In this document: positions 27,380 to 35,500 of the stretch, one piece after another | Layout: each line of letters starts with the position of its first letter | How positions within the stretch are numbered: position 1 is the first letter of the stretch | Assembly (NCBI GenBank): GCA_041391665.1 | Contig: JAWKNO010000001.1 | Location: forward strand, 2,604,001-2,668,000 | DNA length: 64,000 nucleotides | Source: Bacteroidia bacterium | Lineage (GTDB): Bacteria > Bacteroidota > Bacteroidia > J057 | Reading direction: 5' to 3' | The notes under the pieces: generated by a model | What the model saw: only the letters and a program-made list of their open reading frames with translations | Databases searched by the model: none | What the model was told of the DNA's origin: nothing | Position numbers and translations under genes: made by a program

Positions 27380-28411
27380 GGCTATGTCGTGCGGATGGAC
27401 ATTTTTCCAGGTGAAAGAAATAATGCCGCTCTTTTCGGCTGCCTGTCCCACAATCTGCAATCCTTCCACTCCGGCCAACTGCTCGGTCGCATAATGCAGC
27501 AGTTTCTCTTCCTGCCGCCGGATGTTTTCCATCCCGATATTTTCCAGAAAGTCTATCGCCGCTCCCAGTCCGGCGGCGCCTGCAATATTAGGTGTTCCCG
27601 CCTCAAATTTCCACGGGAGGGTGTTCCAGGTGGTTTCAGAAAAGGAGACCGACCGGATCATTTCCCCGCCAAACTGATAGGGATCCATTGCCTCCAGATG
27701 TGTTTCCTTTCCAAATAGAATCCCTATACCCGTCGGACCGTACATCTTATGGCCGGAGCAAACGAAAAAATCGCAATCCAGGGCCTGCATATCTACGGGT
27801 TGGTGGGCGATGCTTTGTGCTCCGTCAATCAGCACCGGAATATTTTTTTCACGGGCAAGCGGGATGATTTTTTCGAGCGGATTGCGCGTTCCCAGCGTGT
27901 TGGAAATATGTGTAAGGGCAAGGAAACGGGTGCGGTTGTCGAGCAGATTAGGAATGAGGGAAAGATCAAATTCTCCTTCCCTGGTAAGCGGGATAATCCG
28001 CAATTCGGCAGCCTGTTTCTGGCAAAGCATCTGCCAGGGAATCAGGTTGGCGTGGTGCTCCAGGGCTGAGATGACGACATTATCACCCGGGAGGAGTTTG
28101 GGCTTTACAAAAGATGTTGCGACGAGGTTGATGCCATCGGTTGTACCTTTGGTAAAAATAATTTCGCGGGTTGAAGTTGCGTGGATAAACTTCCTGATTT
28201 TCTCCCGTGTTCCCTCATAGATTTCGGTAGCCTTTACGGCAAGGTCATAAGCGCCTCGGTGAACATTGGCGTTTTCGGAGGTATAATAGCGGGAAATCGC
28301 GTCAATCACTGTCTGCGGCTTCTGCGTAGTGGAGGCACTGTCGAGGTAAACGAGTGTGTCCGACGCGAAAATCGGGAATTGGAGGCGGGTATGCTGGCGG
28401 AAGTCAGTCAT
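27203..28411 (-). CDS. sufS: Cysteine desulfurase SufS
   Basis: This full-length 402-residue protein is a class V aminotransferase-fold, PLP-dependent enzyme. Visible are EHHANLIPW, the Asp of LIDGAQSIAH, the PLP-binding Lys in SGHKMYGPTG and the active-site Cys360 in RAGHHCTQP. SufS takes sulfur from cysteine as a persulfide and passes it to SufE/SufU and the SufBCD scaffold for iron-sulfur cluster assembly. No other suf gene is nearby. Its 3' end is duplicated exactly at 4543-4719, and the stop codon is 19 bp from the end of the convergent VWA gene, so the island lies against the 3' end of a gene that stays intact. Confidence 0.95.
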   Translation of the reverse strand: MTDFRQHTRLQFPIFASDTLVYLDSASTTQKPQTVIDAISRYYTSENANVHRGAYDLAVKATEIYEGTREKIRKFIHATSTREIIFTKGTTDGINLVATSFVKPKLLPGDNVVISALEHHANLIPWQMLCQKQAAELRIIPLTREGEFDLSLIPNLLDNRTRFLALTHISNTLGTRNPLEKIIPLAREKNIPVLIDGAQSIAHQPVDMQALDCDFFVCSGHKMYGPTGIGILFGKETHLEAMDPYQFGGEMIRSVSFSETTWNTLPWKFEAGTPNIAGAAGLGAAIDFLENIGMENIRRQEEKLLHYATEQLAGVEGLQIVGQAAEKSGIISFTWKNVHPHDIATILNESGVAIRAGHHCTQPLMQLLGLPGTARVSLGVYNTTADIDLLIEALERVRGVFG

Positions 28412-28533
28412 AGTATTTGATTCATACGGAAGTTAGGTAAAATTTTATTTGTAATCGGTGGGATTGTATTGGTTTGGAATCGAAGCGTCCTGTAAGGACC
28501 AATCTGCCAAACAAATTTTCTCTCCTGCCAATT

Positions 28534-29130
28534 TCACAGCTCTGGCAAAACCACCAGATTAATAACTGAAGAATACGATCCCAGGTGAATTTTTTGCTCC
28601 AGTAATGAAGGTAGTCCGCTTTCCTGCCGCACATCTTCGGTTCCCAGTTCAAAAAGTAATTCAAATTTATTTTTTTTCCCATTGCCGGCATTTCCCTGTG
28701 CATGGGAGGTGATGATTTCCGCTTCATGGCCCAGTGTCTGTATTTTGGATGGATTTTCACCCGTACCAAACATTTTGAAATTTCGTCCGGTTTTGTTCAG
28801 TCCGATACTATTGACTCTGTACCCAAAATTATTGATATCCAGCGAATACCCCCACGCATTGATCATAGGCGTAGCAGAAAGCATTACCCGAAAGTTGACC
28901 GTAGAATTTACCTCAAATACAGGCGTGGCAGAAGCCGGTACACCATGAGTATAATCGCTGATAGAATTGACCTGAAATCTCACATTCCCTCCCTGTACAA
29001 TATTCAGTGCGATAGAACTGTTGCCGGAGGGCGATTGCAGCATCAATTCCAGATCATCAGCCTGAGCAAGTAACCAGACGGCATTCAGAATCAAAACAAG
29101 CAGCAACGAGGTTTGTTTTATGAAAAACAT
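28534..29130 (-). CDS. Secreted pilin-like protein (solitary paralogue of 54012 and 54670)
   Basis: This 198-residue protein has a signal peptide (SLLLVLILNAVWLLAQADD). The mature part shares the plan of the tandem proteins at 54012-55263: a FxVNSxSDY-like start, VNSTVNFRVMLSATP, then NFGYRV, EIITSHAQGNAG and FELLFELGT, and a C-terminal beta strand (YSSVINLVVLPEL). These features suggest an all-beta, fimbrin-like fold. It stands alone, divergent from the response-regulator gene at 29275, far from the chaperone-like gene. It could be an alternative subunit under the control of that two-component system; this is inference from position only. Confidence 0.65.
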   Translation of the reverse strand: MFFIKQTSLLLVLILNAVWLLAQADDLELMLQSPSGNSSIALNIVQGGNVRFQVNSISDYTHGVPASATPVFEVNSTVNFRVMLSATPMINAWGYSLDINNFGYRVNSIGLNKTGRNFKMFGTGENPSKIQTLGHEAEIITSHAQGNAGNGKKNKFELLFELGTEDVRQESGLPSLLEQKIHLGSYSSVINLVVLPEL

Positions 29131-29274
29131 GGGTTTATTGAATGGATTTCAAGAATAACCCGAAGATATACAACAGACGGTGTGCGATAAAACCTGTTTT
29201 GAATCAGGCATTACACGCTACTGATTTTGCTCCTTCAGACTCTCTTCAAAAAGTTGATGTATATTTGCCTCTGT

Positions 29275-29946
29275 ATGAAAGTATTAATAGTAGAAGACAA
29301 CGTACAGCTTTCTGAAAACATCACCACGTACCTTTCCAAGGAAGGATACATTTGCACGCCCGCATTCACATATTATGAAGCGCTGGATCGCCTGCTGTCT
29401 TTTTCCTATGATATTATTGTACTCGACATTATGCTTCCTGACGGAGACGGGCTGAATGTCCTTAATGAACTCAAAACCCAGAAAAACAATACCGGGGTAA
29501 TTATTTCCTCCGCCAAAAATTCGCTTGACGACAAATTGCGCGGGCTTGATCTGGGGGCCGACGACTATATTACCAAACCCTATCACCTTCCGGAGCTCAA
29601 TGCGCGGATCAAAGCCATTTACCGGCGCCGCAATTTTGAAGGAAACCGCCTGATCACCTTCAACGAAATCAGCATAAATCCCGATACAATGGAGGTGACG
29701 GTGAAAGAAACCCCCATTATTCTTACCCGTAAGGAATATGAATTGCTGGTGTATTTTATCGCCAACCGAAACCGTGTCCTCACCAAACAATCCATTGCCG
29801 AACACCTTTGGGGAGACCATATGGATCTGGCAGACTCTTTTGACTTTGTGTATCAGCATATAAAAAACCTTAGAAAAAAAATAACACAGGTAGGGGGAAA
29901 TGATTATATTTCAACTATTTACGGACTTGGCTACCGGATGACCTGA
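29275..29946 (+). CDS. OmpR-family response regulator
   Basis: From the ATG at 29275 the protein has 223 residues. The receiver domain starts with MKVLIVEDN and has the phospho-acceptor Asp51 in IIVLDIMLPDGDG and the conserved Lys in YITKPY. A winged-helix DNA-binding domain of the OmpR/PhoB type follows from about residue 125 (LTRKEYELLVYF, IYGLGYRM at the end). An upstream in-frame TTG at 29227 is not needed. A TATATTTG box at 29260-29267 fits the Bacteroidota -7 element but would give an almost leaderless mRNA. The kinase gene follows 25 bp later. Targets are unknown; the divergent pilin-like gene at 28534 is a candidate. Confidence 0.92.
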   Translation: MKVLIVEDNVQLSENITTYLSKEGYICTPAFTYYEALDRLLSFSYDIIVLDIMLPDGDGLNVLNELKTQKNNTGVIISSAKNSLDDKLRGLDLGADDYITKPYHLPELNARIKAIYRRRNFEGNRLITFNEISINPDTMEVTVKETPIILTRKEYELLVYFIANRNRVLTKQSIAEHLWGDHMDLADSFDFVYQHIKNLRKKITQVGGNDYISTIYGLGYRMT

Positions 29947-29971
29947 ACTACTTGTGAAAAGCTGACGTGAT

Positions 29972-31234
29972 ATGAAACTACTGATTAAACTCACGTTTTA
30001 TTACCTGCTGATTACCCTGGTGGTATTTGGAATTGGAGGAATAATGACCTTCAATATTATCCGCCAGACGGTGATTCTGGAACTGGACCGCTACCTTCGG
30101 CATGAGCTCCGGAAAGTATATTCGGCCATAGAACAGGATGTTCCTGTCAGCGCACTAAACCGAAGCAACCTGCACATTGTACAGCTTCAGGAGGAAAACC
30201 CCATTGAAACGGGTATTACCATCACAGATACCGTCGCCTATCATATCTATCTCAAACGAAATGAGCCCAACCGAAAGGCGTCGGTTGTAAAGGAAATCAA
30301 AGGCAATTATTACAGCATTACGATTTATGACCAGATCGTTGAAGATGACGATATCTATGACAGTTTGGTGCTGGGCTTATCCCGGATGTATATTCTGCTG
30401 ACAATTGTAGTGATTATCGCAGGACTATTTTTGTCCAAAAAACTTCTGGCACCTTTTGAGAACACCCTCAGAACCATCAAAACCTTCCGGCTTCAGGATC
30501 ATCAGCCGTTGGAATTCCCTAAAACACGCACAAAGGAATTTGCCAACCTCAACAATTTTATCACCTTGATGACGACCAAAGCACGCCATGACTATCTGAA
30601 TCTCAAGGAGTTTACAGAAAATGCTGCACATGAGATGCAGACCCCCCTGGCTATCGCCAAGGGAAAACTGGAGCTTCTGCTGGAATCAGGTCAGCTCAAT
30701 GAGGAGCAGATTCATATGGTGAATTCGGCCTATATGGCGATCAACAAACTTTCCCGGATGGGCAATTCGCTGGCGTTGCTCACCAAAATTGAAAATATGG
30801 AGTTCGCCAATCTCAAAGAGATAGACTTTTCCGATATGGTGGAGGAAAAATTGTTTGATTTTCGCGAACTGGTAGAGATGCGGGAAATCCGGATGAAAAC
30901 TGAAATTGAGCCTGGGGTAAAGGTGGTGATGGACCCTATGTTGCTGGACATTCTGCTTACCAATCTCCTGCAAAACGCCATCAGGCACAATATGGAAAGC
31001 GGAATCATCGACATTCATCTGGACCACAGACGGCTCTCCATCAAAAATACGGGACTTCCGCCCAGTCTGCCACCTGAACTGATGTTTGAACGCTTTAAGA
31101 AAAATAAACAGTCGGGCGAATCCAATGGCTTGGGACTCAGTATCGTGAAGAAGATTTGCGAAGTGAACAACTTCACCATCAATTACGATTACCACAGCGA
31201 CTGGCACGAAGTCGGAGTTGAGATTGGGGGGTGA
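29972..31234 (+). CDS. Sensor histidine kinase
   Basis: This 420-residue protein has TM segments at about 7-29 and 130-150 enclosing a periplasmic sensor region of about 100 residues. The HisKA dimerisation domain has His220 in ENAAHEMQTPLAI. The ATP-binding domain shows the N box (NLLQNAIRHN) and the G2 box (SNGLGLSIVKKIC). In the G1 box the usual D-x-G is NTG, so the Asp that contacts the adenine ring appears to be Asn; this may lower activity or be tolerated, as in some family members. It is paired with the OmpR-type regulator directly upstream. The stimulus cannot be read from the sequence. Confidence 0.9.
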   Translation: MKLLIKLTFYYLLITLVVFGIGGIMTFNIIRQTVILELDRYLRHELRKVYSAIEQDVPVSALNRSNLHIVQLQEENPIETGITITDTVAYHIYLKRNEPNRKASVVKEIKGNYYSITIYDQIVEDDDIYDSLVLGLSRMYILLTIVVIIAGLFLSKKLLAPFENTLRTIKTFRLQDHQPLEFPKTRTKEFANLNNFITLMTTKARHDYLNLKEFTENAAHEMQTPLAIAKGKLELLLESGQLNEEQIHMVNSAYMAINKLSRMGNSLALLTKIENMEFANLKEIDFSDMVEEKLFDFRELVEMREIRMKTEIEPGVKVVMDPMLLDILLTNLLQNAIRHNMESGIIDIHLDHRRLSIKNTGLPPSLPPELMFERFKKNKQSGESNGLGLSIVKKICEVNNFTINYDYHSDWHEVGVEIGG

Positions 31235-31248
31235 AGGGAGCTTGTGTT

Positions 31249-31623
31249 TTAGGACGTTTTATCCACAGGATTTACTAATGCAAGACCTGTAATGTGAGAA
31301 AAATCCCGAATATTTCGGGTATTTAATTCAAATCCATATATTAAAGCTGTCGCTGCTATAATAGAATCACCGGCAGACATACGTTTAGCCTGTCTTAGTA
31401 GAATAGCCTGACTCAAAATATCTTCTGTTACAGGTATCCGGATTATTTGTCTAAATACTGATTCGAACCAGTTTTTTTCTGATTCGGAAAGCCCTGAATA
31501 TCCTAGCACTTCTAATCTTGTGAAATCGGAAACAACACAGGATGGCTCTATCAGTAATGGTCTAAGATGAGAAAACTGTGGTTGTGAGGCGTAAATAAGG
31601 ATATTGGCGTCCAGAATTTTCAT
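31249..31623 (-). CDS. PIN-domain toxin (VapC-type ribonuclease)
   Basis: The protein has 124 residues from the ATG at 31623 (a TTG two codons upstream is less likely). The PIN-domain acidic residues are visible: Asp in MKILDANILIY, Glu in FTRLEVLGY and Asp in SAGDSIIAATAL. The region of the fourth acidic residue reads LNTRNIRDF. Such proteins cleave RNA, often tRNA, and are held inactive by a small antitoxin. The antitoxin-like gene lies 12 bp upstream on the same strand, as in vapBC operons. The stop is 14 bp from the stop of the convergent kinase gene. Confidence 0.85.
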   Translation of the reverse strand: MKILDANILIYASQPQFSHLRPLLIEPSCVVSDFTRLEVLGYSGLSESEKNWFESVFRQIIRIPVTEDILSQAILLRQAKRMSAGDSIIAATALIYGFELNTRNIRDFSHITGLALVNPVDKTS

Positions 31624-31635
31624 GTACAATTAGTT

Positions 31636-31881
31636 TTAATCCTTTCTGCCTGGCAAAGATTTGTCTTTACGGCTTTCTTCAAAGTCCTGTATAAATGCCT
31701 CAAAATCGGTACGGGTTGGGAGCCCTTGAAGAATAATTTTTTGATCGGAATTATCCTGTAAAATGGATGCTGGCGTTATATTTTGCTTATTTTCTATAAC
31801 CCTTATGTTGAGTCTTTTGCATAAAGCCAGCAGAAGGCTGATATCCTGACGTTGAGGTATTTCGAGAATTAGTTGAGTCAT
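31636..31881 (-). CDS. Putative antitoxin partner of the PIN toxin
   Basis: This 81-residue, charged protein precedes the PIN toxin in the same operon. The N-terminal half (LILEIPQRQDISLLLALCKR) could form a DNA-binding or dimerisation unit, and the C-terminal tail (FEAFIQDFEESRKDKSLPGR) is the kind of flexible charged segment that antitoxins use to block the PIN active site. I see no clear AbrB, RHH or Phd signature, so the call depends mainly on gene order and size. Confidence 0.7.
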   Translation of the reverse strand: MTQLILEIPQRQDISLLLALCKRLNIRVIENKQNITPASILQDNSDQKIILQGLPTRTDFEAFIQDFEESRKDKSLPGRKD

Positions 31882-31994
31882 AGCGTTATTGATAGACTTC
31901 TAAAAACAAACTTATTTTTGTTTTACGTCATCTAAAGATATGGGTTATTGTGGAAAATCAACAGCAAATTTTTGCTTGTTTCTTCCACACCTTT

Positions 31995-32663
31995 TCACTC
32001 CTCAACCTTTTTCATGTTTCCCCAATCCCGGTACAAAATGCTGTAAATCGCCATATCTACGGTTTGCCCGTTGACGGTGCCTGCATCATGCTCCAATCCC
32101 TCCCACGAGAATTTTAACCGCAGGGGAATGGCCTCACTCCGGAAATTTTTGGTTGCGCATTTGATCACTACCCGGTGCAATTGCTGTACTTCAAAAACGT
32201 AGTCCAGGCATTTGGCAACAGATTTTGTGACGATGCCTTTCCCCTCGTGTTCTTCACTGATCCAGTATCCGAATGAGACCTGATTTTGGGAGCGGTCGCC
32301 TTCGTTAAAATCTATTAAACCTTCAAGTTTACCCTGATACCAGATGCTGTACACCCATTTTCCGGCAAAAATATCCCGGTAACTCACGTGGCGGATAAAA
32401 CTACGACATTCCTGAATGGATTTCACCTTCTCGATCCAGCTGAGCCATTCCTGAAGATGTGCCCGGTTGTTTTGCACAAGATCGTATATGCGTTCTGCAT
32501 CCTGAATGGTAATGGGTTTCAGCGAAATATCTCCGTCAACAACTAGCTCCGGAGCAGTTTTCTGCCATAGGGACTTAAGGGTAGCCCTGACAGGAAATTT
32601 GTCTTTAAAAACGGTCGTTTTCGGTTTAGAGCCAGTGGGTTGAGGTGTAGACCATTTCTTCAT
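31995..32663 (-). CDS. GNAT N-acetyltransferase (RimL/RimJ-like)
   Basis: With ATG at 32663 the protein has 222 residues; a TTG at 32681 is an alternative. After a basic N-terminal extension of about 40 residues, the GNAT fold begins near ISLKPITIQDAERIYDLV. It continues through HLQEWLSWI, typical of RimL-type enzymes, and an acetyl-CoA-binding loop region (SFGYWISEEHEGKGIVTKSV). RimL-like members acetylate the N-terminus of ribosomal protein L7/L12 or other amines. The N-terminal extension is unusual for the family. It is the first gene after the repeat array on this strand. Confidence 0.85.
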   Translation of the reverse strand: MKKWSTPQPTGSKPKTTVFKDKFPVRATLKSLWQKTAPELVVDGDISLKPITIQDAERIYDLVQNNRAHLQEWLSWIEKVKSIQECRSFIRHVSYRDIFAGKWVYSIWYQGKLEGLIDFNEGDRSQNQVSFGYWISEEHEGKGIVTKSVAKCLDYVFEVQQLHRVVIKCATKNFRSEAIPLRLKFSWEGLEHDAGTVNGQTVDMAIYSILYRDWGNMKKVEE

Positions 32664-32753
32664 GAAATAACTCTTCTGCAAAAACAGAACCAGTTTTTAT
32701 TTATGCTGGCTGAGTAGTAATTTATGAGAAATAAGTAAAACTCACGCAAAACT

Positions 32754-32912
32754 ATGACACAATTTTCCTGTATTCTGTATGTTTTTCGGTTTATCTTCTT
32801 CTATGTAATGTGGGCGGTGGTGGCAAATGCAGTGTACAGCCAGGAGAAAACCATTCACGTTTTTGTAGCGCTCATATGTTTGCAAGGGAATGATCTTCGA
32901 TCAACATCGTGA
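32754..32912 (+). pseudogene. Truncated secreted-protein gene, cut by the repeat array
   Basis: A 52-codon frame starts at 32754 with a good signal peptide (YVFRFIFFYVMWAVVANA, then VYSQ) and continues EKTIHVFVALICLQGN. This KTIHVFVAL segment resembles the mature start of a secreted family in Bacteroidota. At 32889 the frame enters the tandem repeat array and stops at 32910-32912. The rest of the gene is absent, so it was truncated by the repeats or by a deletion that joined them. Confidence 0.55.
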
Positions 32913-33770
32913 GGGTTCACGCAAAGTCCGCAAAGGAATCGCAGAGTAACGCAAAGGGTGTTGTGACTTCTGCGTTCCTCCGCGTGGTACTCTGCGTACT
33001 CTGCGTTCAAAGGCAGGGAGATGATCTTCGATCAATATCGTGAGGGTTCACGCAAAGTCCGCAAAGGAATCGCAGAGTAACGCAAAGGGTGTTGTGACTT
33101 CTGCGTTCCTCCGCGTGGTACTCTGCGTAATCTGCGTTCAAAGGCAGGGAGATGATCTTCGATCAATATCGTGAGGGTTCACGCAAAGTCCGCAAAGGAA
33201 TCGCATCTGCATGGGCAGACGCAAAGGGTATTGTAGTCTCTGCGTTCCTCCGCGTGGTACTCTGCGTAATCTGCGTTCAAAGGCAGGATGATGATCTTCG
33301 ATCAACACCGTGAGGGTTCACGCAAAGTCCGCAAAGGAATCGCATCTGCATGGGCAGACGCAAAGGAAGACAAGGTACTCTCTGCGTTCCTCCGCGTGGT
33401 ACTCTGCGTAATCTGCGTTCAAAGGCAGGGAGATGATCTTCGATCAACATCGTGAGGGTTCACACAAAGTCCACAAAGGAATCGCATCTGCATGGGCAGA
33501 CGCAAAGGGTGTTGTGACTTCTGCGTTCCTCCGCGTGGTACTCTGCGTAATCTGCGTTCAAAGGCAGGATGATGATCTTCGATCAATATCGTGAGGGTTC
33601 ACGCAAAGTCCGCAAAGGAATCGCATCTGCATGGGCAGACGCAAAGGGTGTTGTGACTTCTGCGTTCCTCCGCGTGGTACTCTGCGTAATCTGCGTTCAA
33701 AGGCAGGGAGATGATCTTCGATCAACATCGTGAGGGTTCACGCAAAGTCCACGCAGCGTTTCGCGGAGGA
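32889..33770. repeat. Tandem array of 131-142 bp palindromic units, six full and one partial
   Basis: Units begin at about 32889, 33020, 33151, 33290, 33432, 33571 and 33710 with the motif GATGATCTTCGATCA. The steps are 131, 131, 139, 142, 139 and 139 bp. Each unit has a left arm of CGCAAAG/CGCAGAG words and a right arm of CTGCGTT/CTCTGCGT words, so it can fold into a long imperfect hairpin. From the third unit on, a small extra palindrome (TCTGCATGGGCAGA) is inserted. The last unit is cut after about 60 bp. The array lies between two minus-strand genes, GNAT and HAD. No coding function is seen. Confidence 0.9.
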
Positions 33771-33785
33771 ATCATATTCATAAAT

Positions 33786-34625
33786 TCACTGATTGATCTG
33801 ACTAAAAATATAATCAATCACACTATCTGTCTCATTGGTGCCGATGACCTCCGTCGCAAGGGCTTTCAGCTCGTCCCGGGCATTGCCGGTGGCGATGCGG
33901 TTTCCCGCGGTTTCAAACATACTGATATCATTCAGGTTGTCGCCAAACACCGTCAGGTGTTCATGACTGTACCCCATCTCCTCAATCATCATCGAAATGG
34001 CGCGGGCTTTGGTAGCCATACGGTCGTACACTGAAAGCCAGAACCAACCACTGCCGTGGCCATTTTCATATATGTAAGTCTGTAACCTCCCCGGATAGAT
34101 GCGGTGAAGCTCCGCCTGCATTTCCTCCATTGGTCCAATCCTGTCAATCATATTCAGACAAATGACTTTTTCATGCAAGACGGTAAAAACATCATGAACA
34201 TCCTTTAATCTTTGATCCCCCATTGCGATTCTGTCCAGCCGGTAATGTTTCATACCTTCATTCAGGGTTGGCTCGATATAGAGATTGTCCCGTCCCTCAT
34301 GCCAGCTGCATACAAAGGGATGAAATCCGGCATTCTTAAAAAACTTGAGCAGTTCATGATCCATAGGCTTTTCGAGAGAATGAATCGCTCGGTGGCCTCC
34401 GGTTCGGAGATCAGATAGGTAAGCGCCATTGGAACACACTACCGGCAGCTTCAGCGGCAGGTCGCCCATAATAAGTTTTACCGAAACAATACTTCTCGCA
34501 GTAGCAAAGGATATGGGGATATCTCTTCGAATTAATTCCTCCAGCCCTTCCCGAGCATAAGCTGAAAGCGTGGCATCATTTCTCAACAATGTGCCGTCGA
34601 GGTCTGTGATAAATATTTTTTTCAT
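33786..34625 (-). CDS. HAD-superfamily phosphatase, Cof/IIB type
   Basis: The start at 34625 gives a 279-residue protein that begins MKKIFITDLDGTLL, motif I of the HAD superfamily with both catalytic Asp residues. Motif II lies in ISFATARS, the IIB cap domain follows, and motifs III/IV are near ATKARAISMMIEE and VFGDNLNDISMF. Cof-type members dephosphorylate sugar phosphates, pyridoxal phosphate or flavin precursors. The divergent neighbour is a pyridoxal kinase, so PLP dephosphorylation is an attractive but unproven role. The start codons of the two genes are separated by only 22 bp. Confidence 0.9.
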   Translation of the reverse strand: MKKIFITDLDGTLLRNDATLSAYAREGLEELIRRDIPISFATARSIVSVKLIMGDLPLKLPVVCSNGAYLSDLRTGGHRAIHSLEKPMDHELLKFFKNAGFHPFVCSWHEGRDNLYIEPTLNEGMKHYRLDRIAMGDQRLKDVHDVFTVLHEKVICLNMIDRIGPMEEMQAELHRIYPGRLQTYIYENGHGSGWFWLSVYDRMATKARAISMMIEEMGYSHEHLTVFGDNLNDISMFETAGNRIATGNARDELKALATEVIGTNETDSVIDYIFSQINQ

Positions 34626-34647
34626 ATATTCAGGTTTGCAAACTACT

Positions 34648-35403
34648 ATGAAAATTTTAACAATCCATAGCTTCGCTGTACATGGAACGGCGAGTCTGAA
34701 GGCAATTGTCAGTCTTTTGGGGACAAGAGTCCTGCCTGTACCCAGTCTGTTTTTGAGTGGGCTCACCAATATCCCCGACATTGTCAAAGCCGAAACCCAT
34801 CTTTCCGAAATTCTGGAAAGCACATTTGCTATTTCCCGTGCCCGTGAAGAAAAGCTGATTGTATATGTGGGGTATCTCGGCGATAAAGACCAGGTAAAGC
34901 TGATTCGTAAACTCATTGAGGCAAACCGGGATATTATTAAAAATATCGTCGTAGATCCTGTTTCGGGCGACCATGGGAAGATGTATGTTCCTCAGGCAGT
35001 TGTCGATGCATGGCCCGGACTACTTGAAATAGCCGACTGGGCTTTGCCCAATTATACCGAACTTACCCTGCTCTCCGGTGCAGGAGCGTCTGCGACGGAA
35101 GAAGAGCATCTTCAGGCTTTTCGCGAAAAATTTCCCTCACTCAGCTATATCGTTACCAGCATGCCTCACCCCGACCAGCTGAAGCTATTGCTTCACCACA
35201 ATGGTATCGCACAACAATATCTGCATAAAAAGGAATCCGTCAATTATAGCGGAACCGGCGATATATTTGCCGCTCATTTTATTATGAGTTACTTTTTCCG
35301 CCGGCAATCTCCTTTTCAGGCTATGCGAATGGCCTCAGAAGCCACGCATACAGTCATTCGCCGCTCGATCGAACTGCGAAGCAACGATATCGTACTGGAG
35401 TAG
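34648..35403 (+). CDS. pdxY: Pyridoxal/pyridoxamine kinase (PfkB family)
   Basis: ATG at 34648 gives 251 residues. Typical motifs are ILTIHSFAVHGTASLKAIV at the start, VVDPVSGDHGKMYV in the middle, LPNYTELTLLSG, and the anion-hole motif SGTGDIFAAHF with the catalytic Asp near the end. PdxY/PdxK enzymes phosphorylate pyridoxal, pyridoxine or pyridoxamine with ATP to salvage vitamin B6. The upstream in-frame extension from 34570 overlaps the divergent HAD gene and is not needed. parB follows about 100 bp downstream. Confidence 0.88.
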   Translation: MKILTIHSFAVHGTASLKAIVSLLGTRVLPVPSLFLSGLTNIPDIVKAETHLSEILESTFAISRAREEKLIVYVGYLGDKDQVKLIRKLIEANRDIIKNIVVDPVSGDHGKMYVPQAVVDAWPGLLEIADWALPNYTELTLLSGAGASATEEEHLQAFREKFPSLSYIVTSMPHPDQLKLLLHHNGIAQQYLHKKESVNYSGTGDIFAAHFIMSYFFRRQSPFQAMRMASEATHTVIRRSIELRSNDIVLE

Positions 35404-35444
35404 GCGTTCCCGCTTCGTTTCAGGGTGGATACAGAAAAATAGCA

Positions 35445-35475
35445 TTGGCAGAGGTGCGGATTATGTGTACTTTAG
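35445..35475 (+). promoter_or_regulatory. Candidate parB promoter
   Basis: TTGG at 35445-35448 and TACTTTAG at 35468-35475 resemble the Bacteroidota -33 (TTTG/TTG) and -7 (TAnnTTTG) boxes with a 20-base interval. Transcription would start about 20 bases before the parB ATG. One mismatch remains in the -7 box. Confidence 0.4.
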
Positions 35476-35500
35476 CGGAGAATTCGAAGAACAAATAAAC

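Noticed and set aside
29260..29267. TATATTTG as promoter of the response-regulator gene
   Set aside because: The -7 box matches, but the distance to the ATG would leave almost no leader and no -33 box lies at the proper distance.
32889..33770. Possible CRISPR array
   Set aside because: Units are 131-142 bp and nearly identical along their full length, with no unique spacers and no cas genes.
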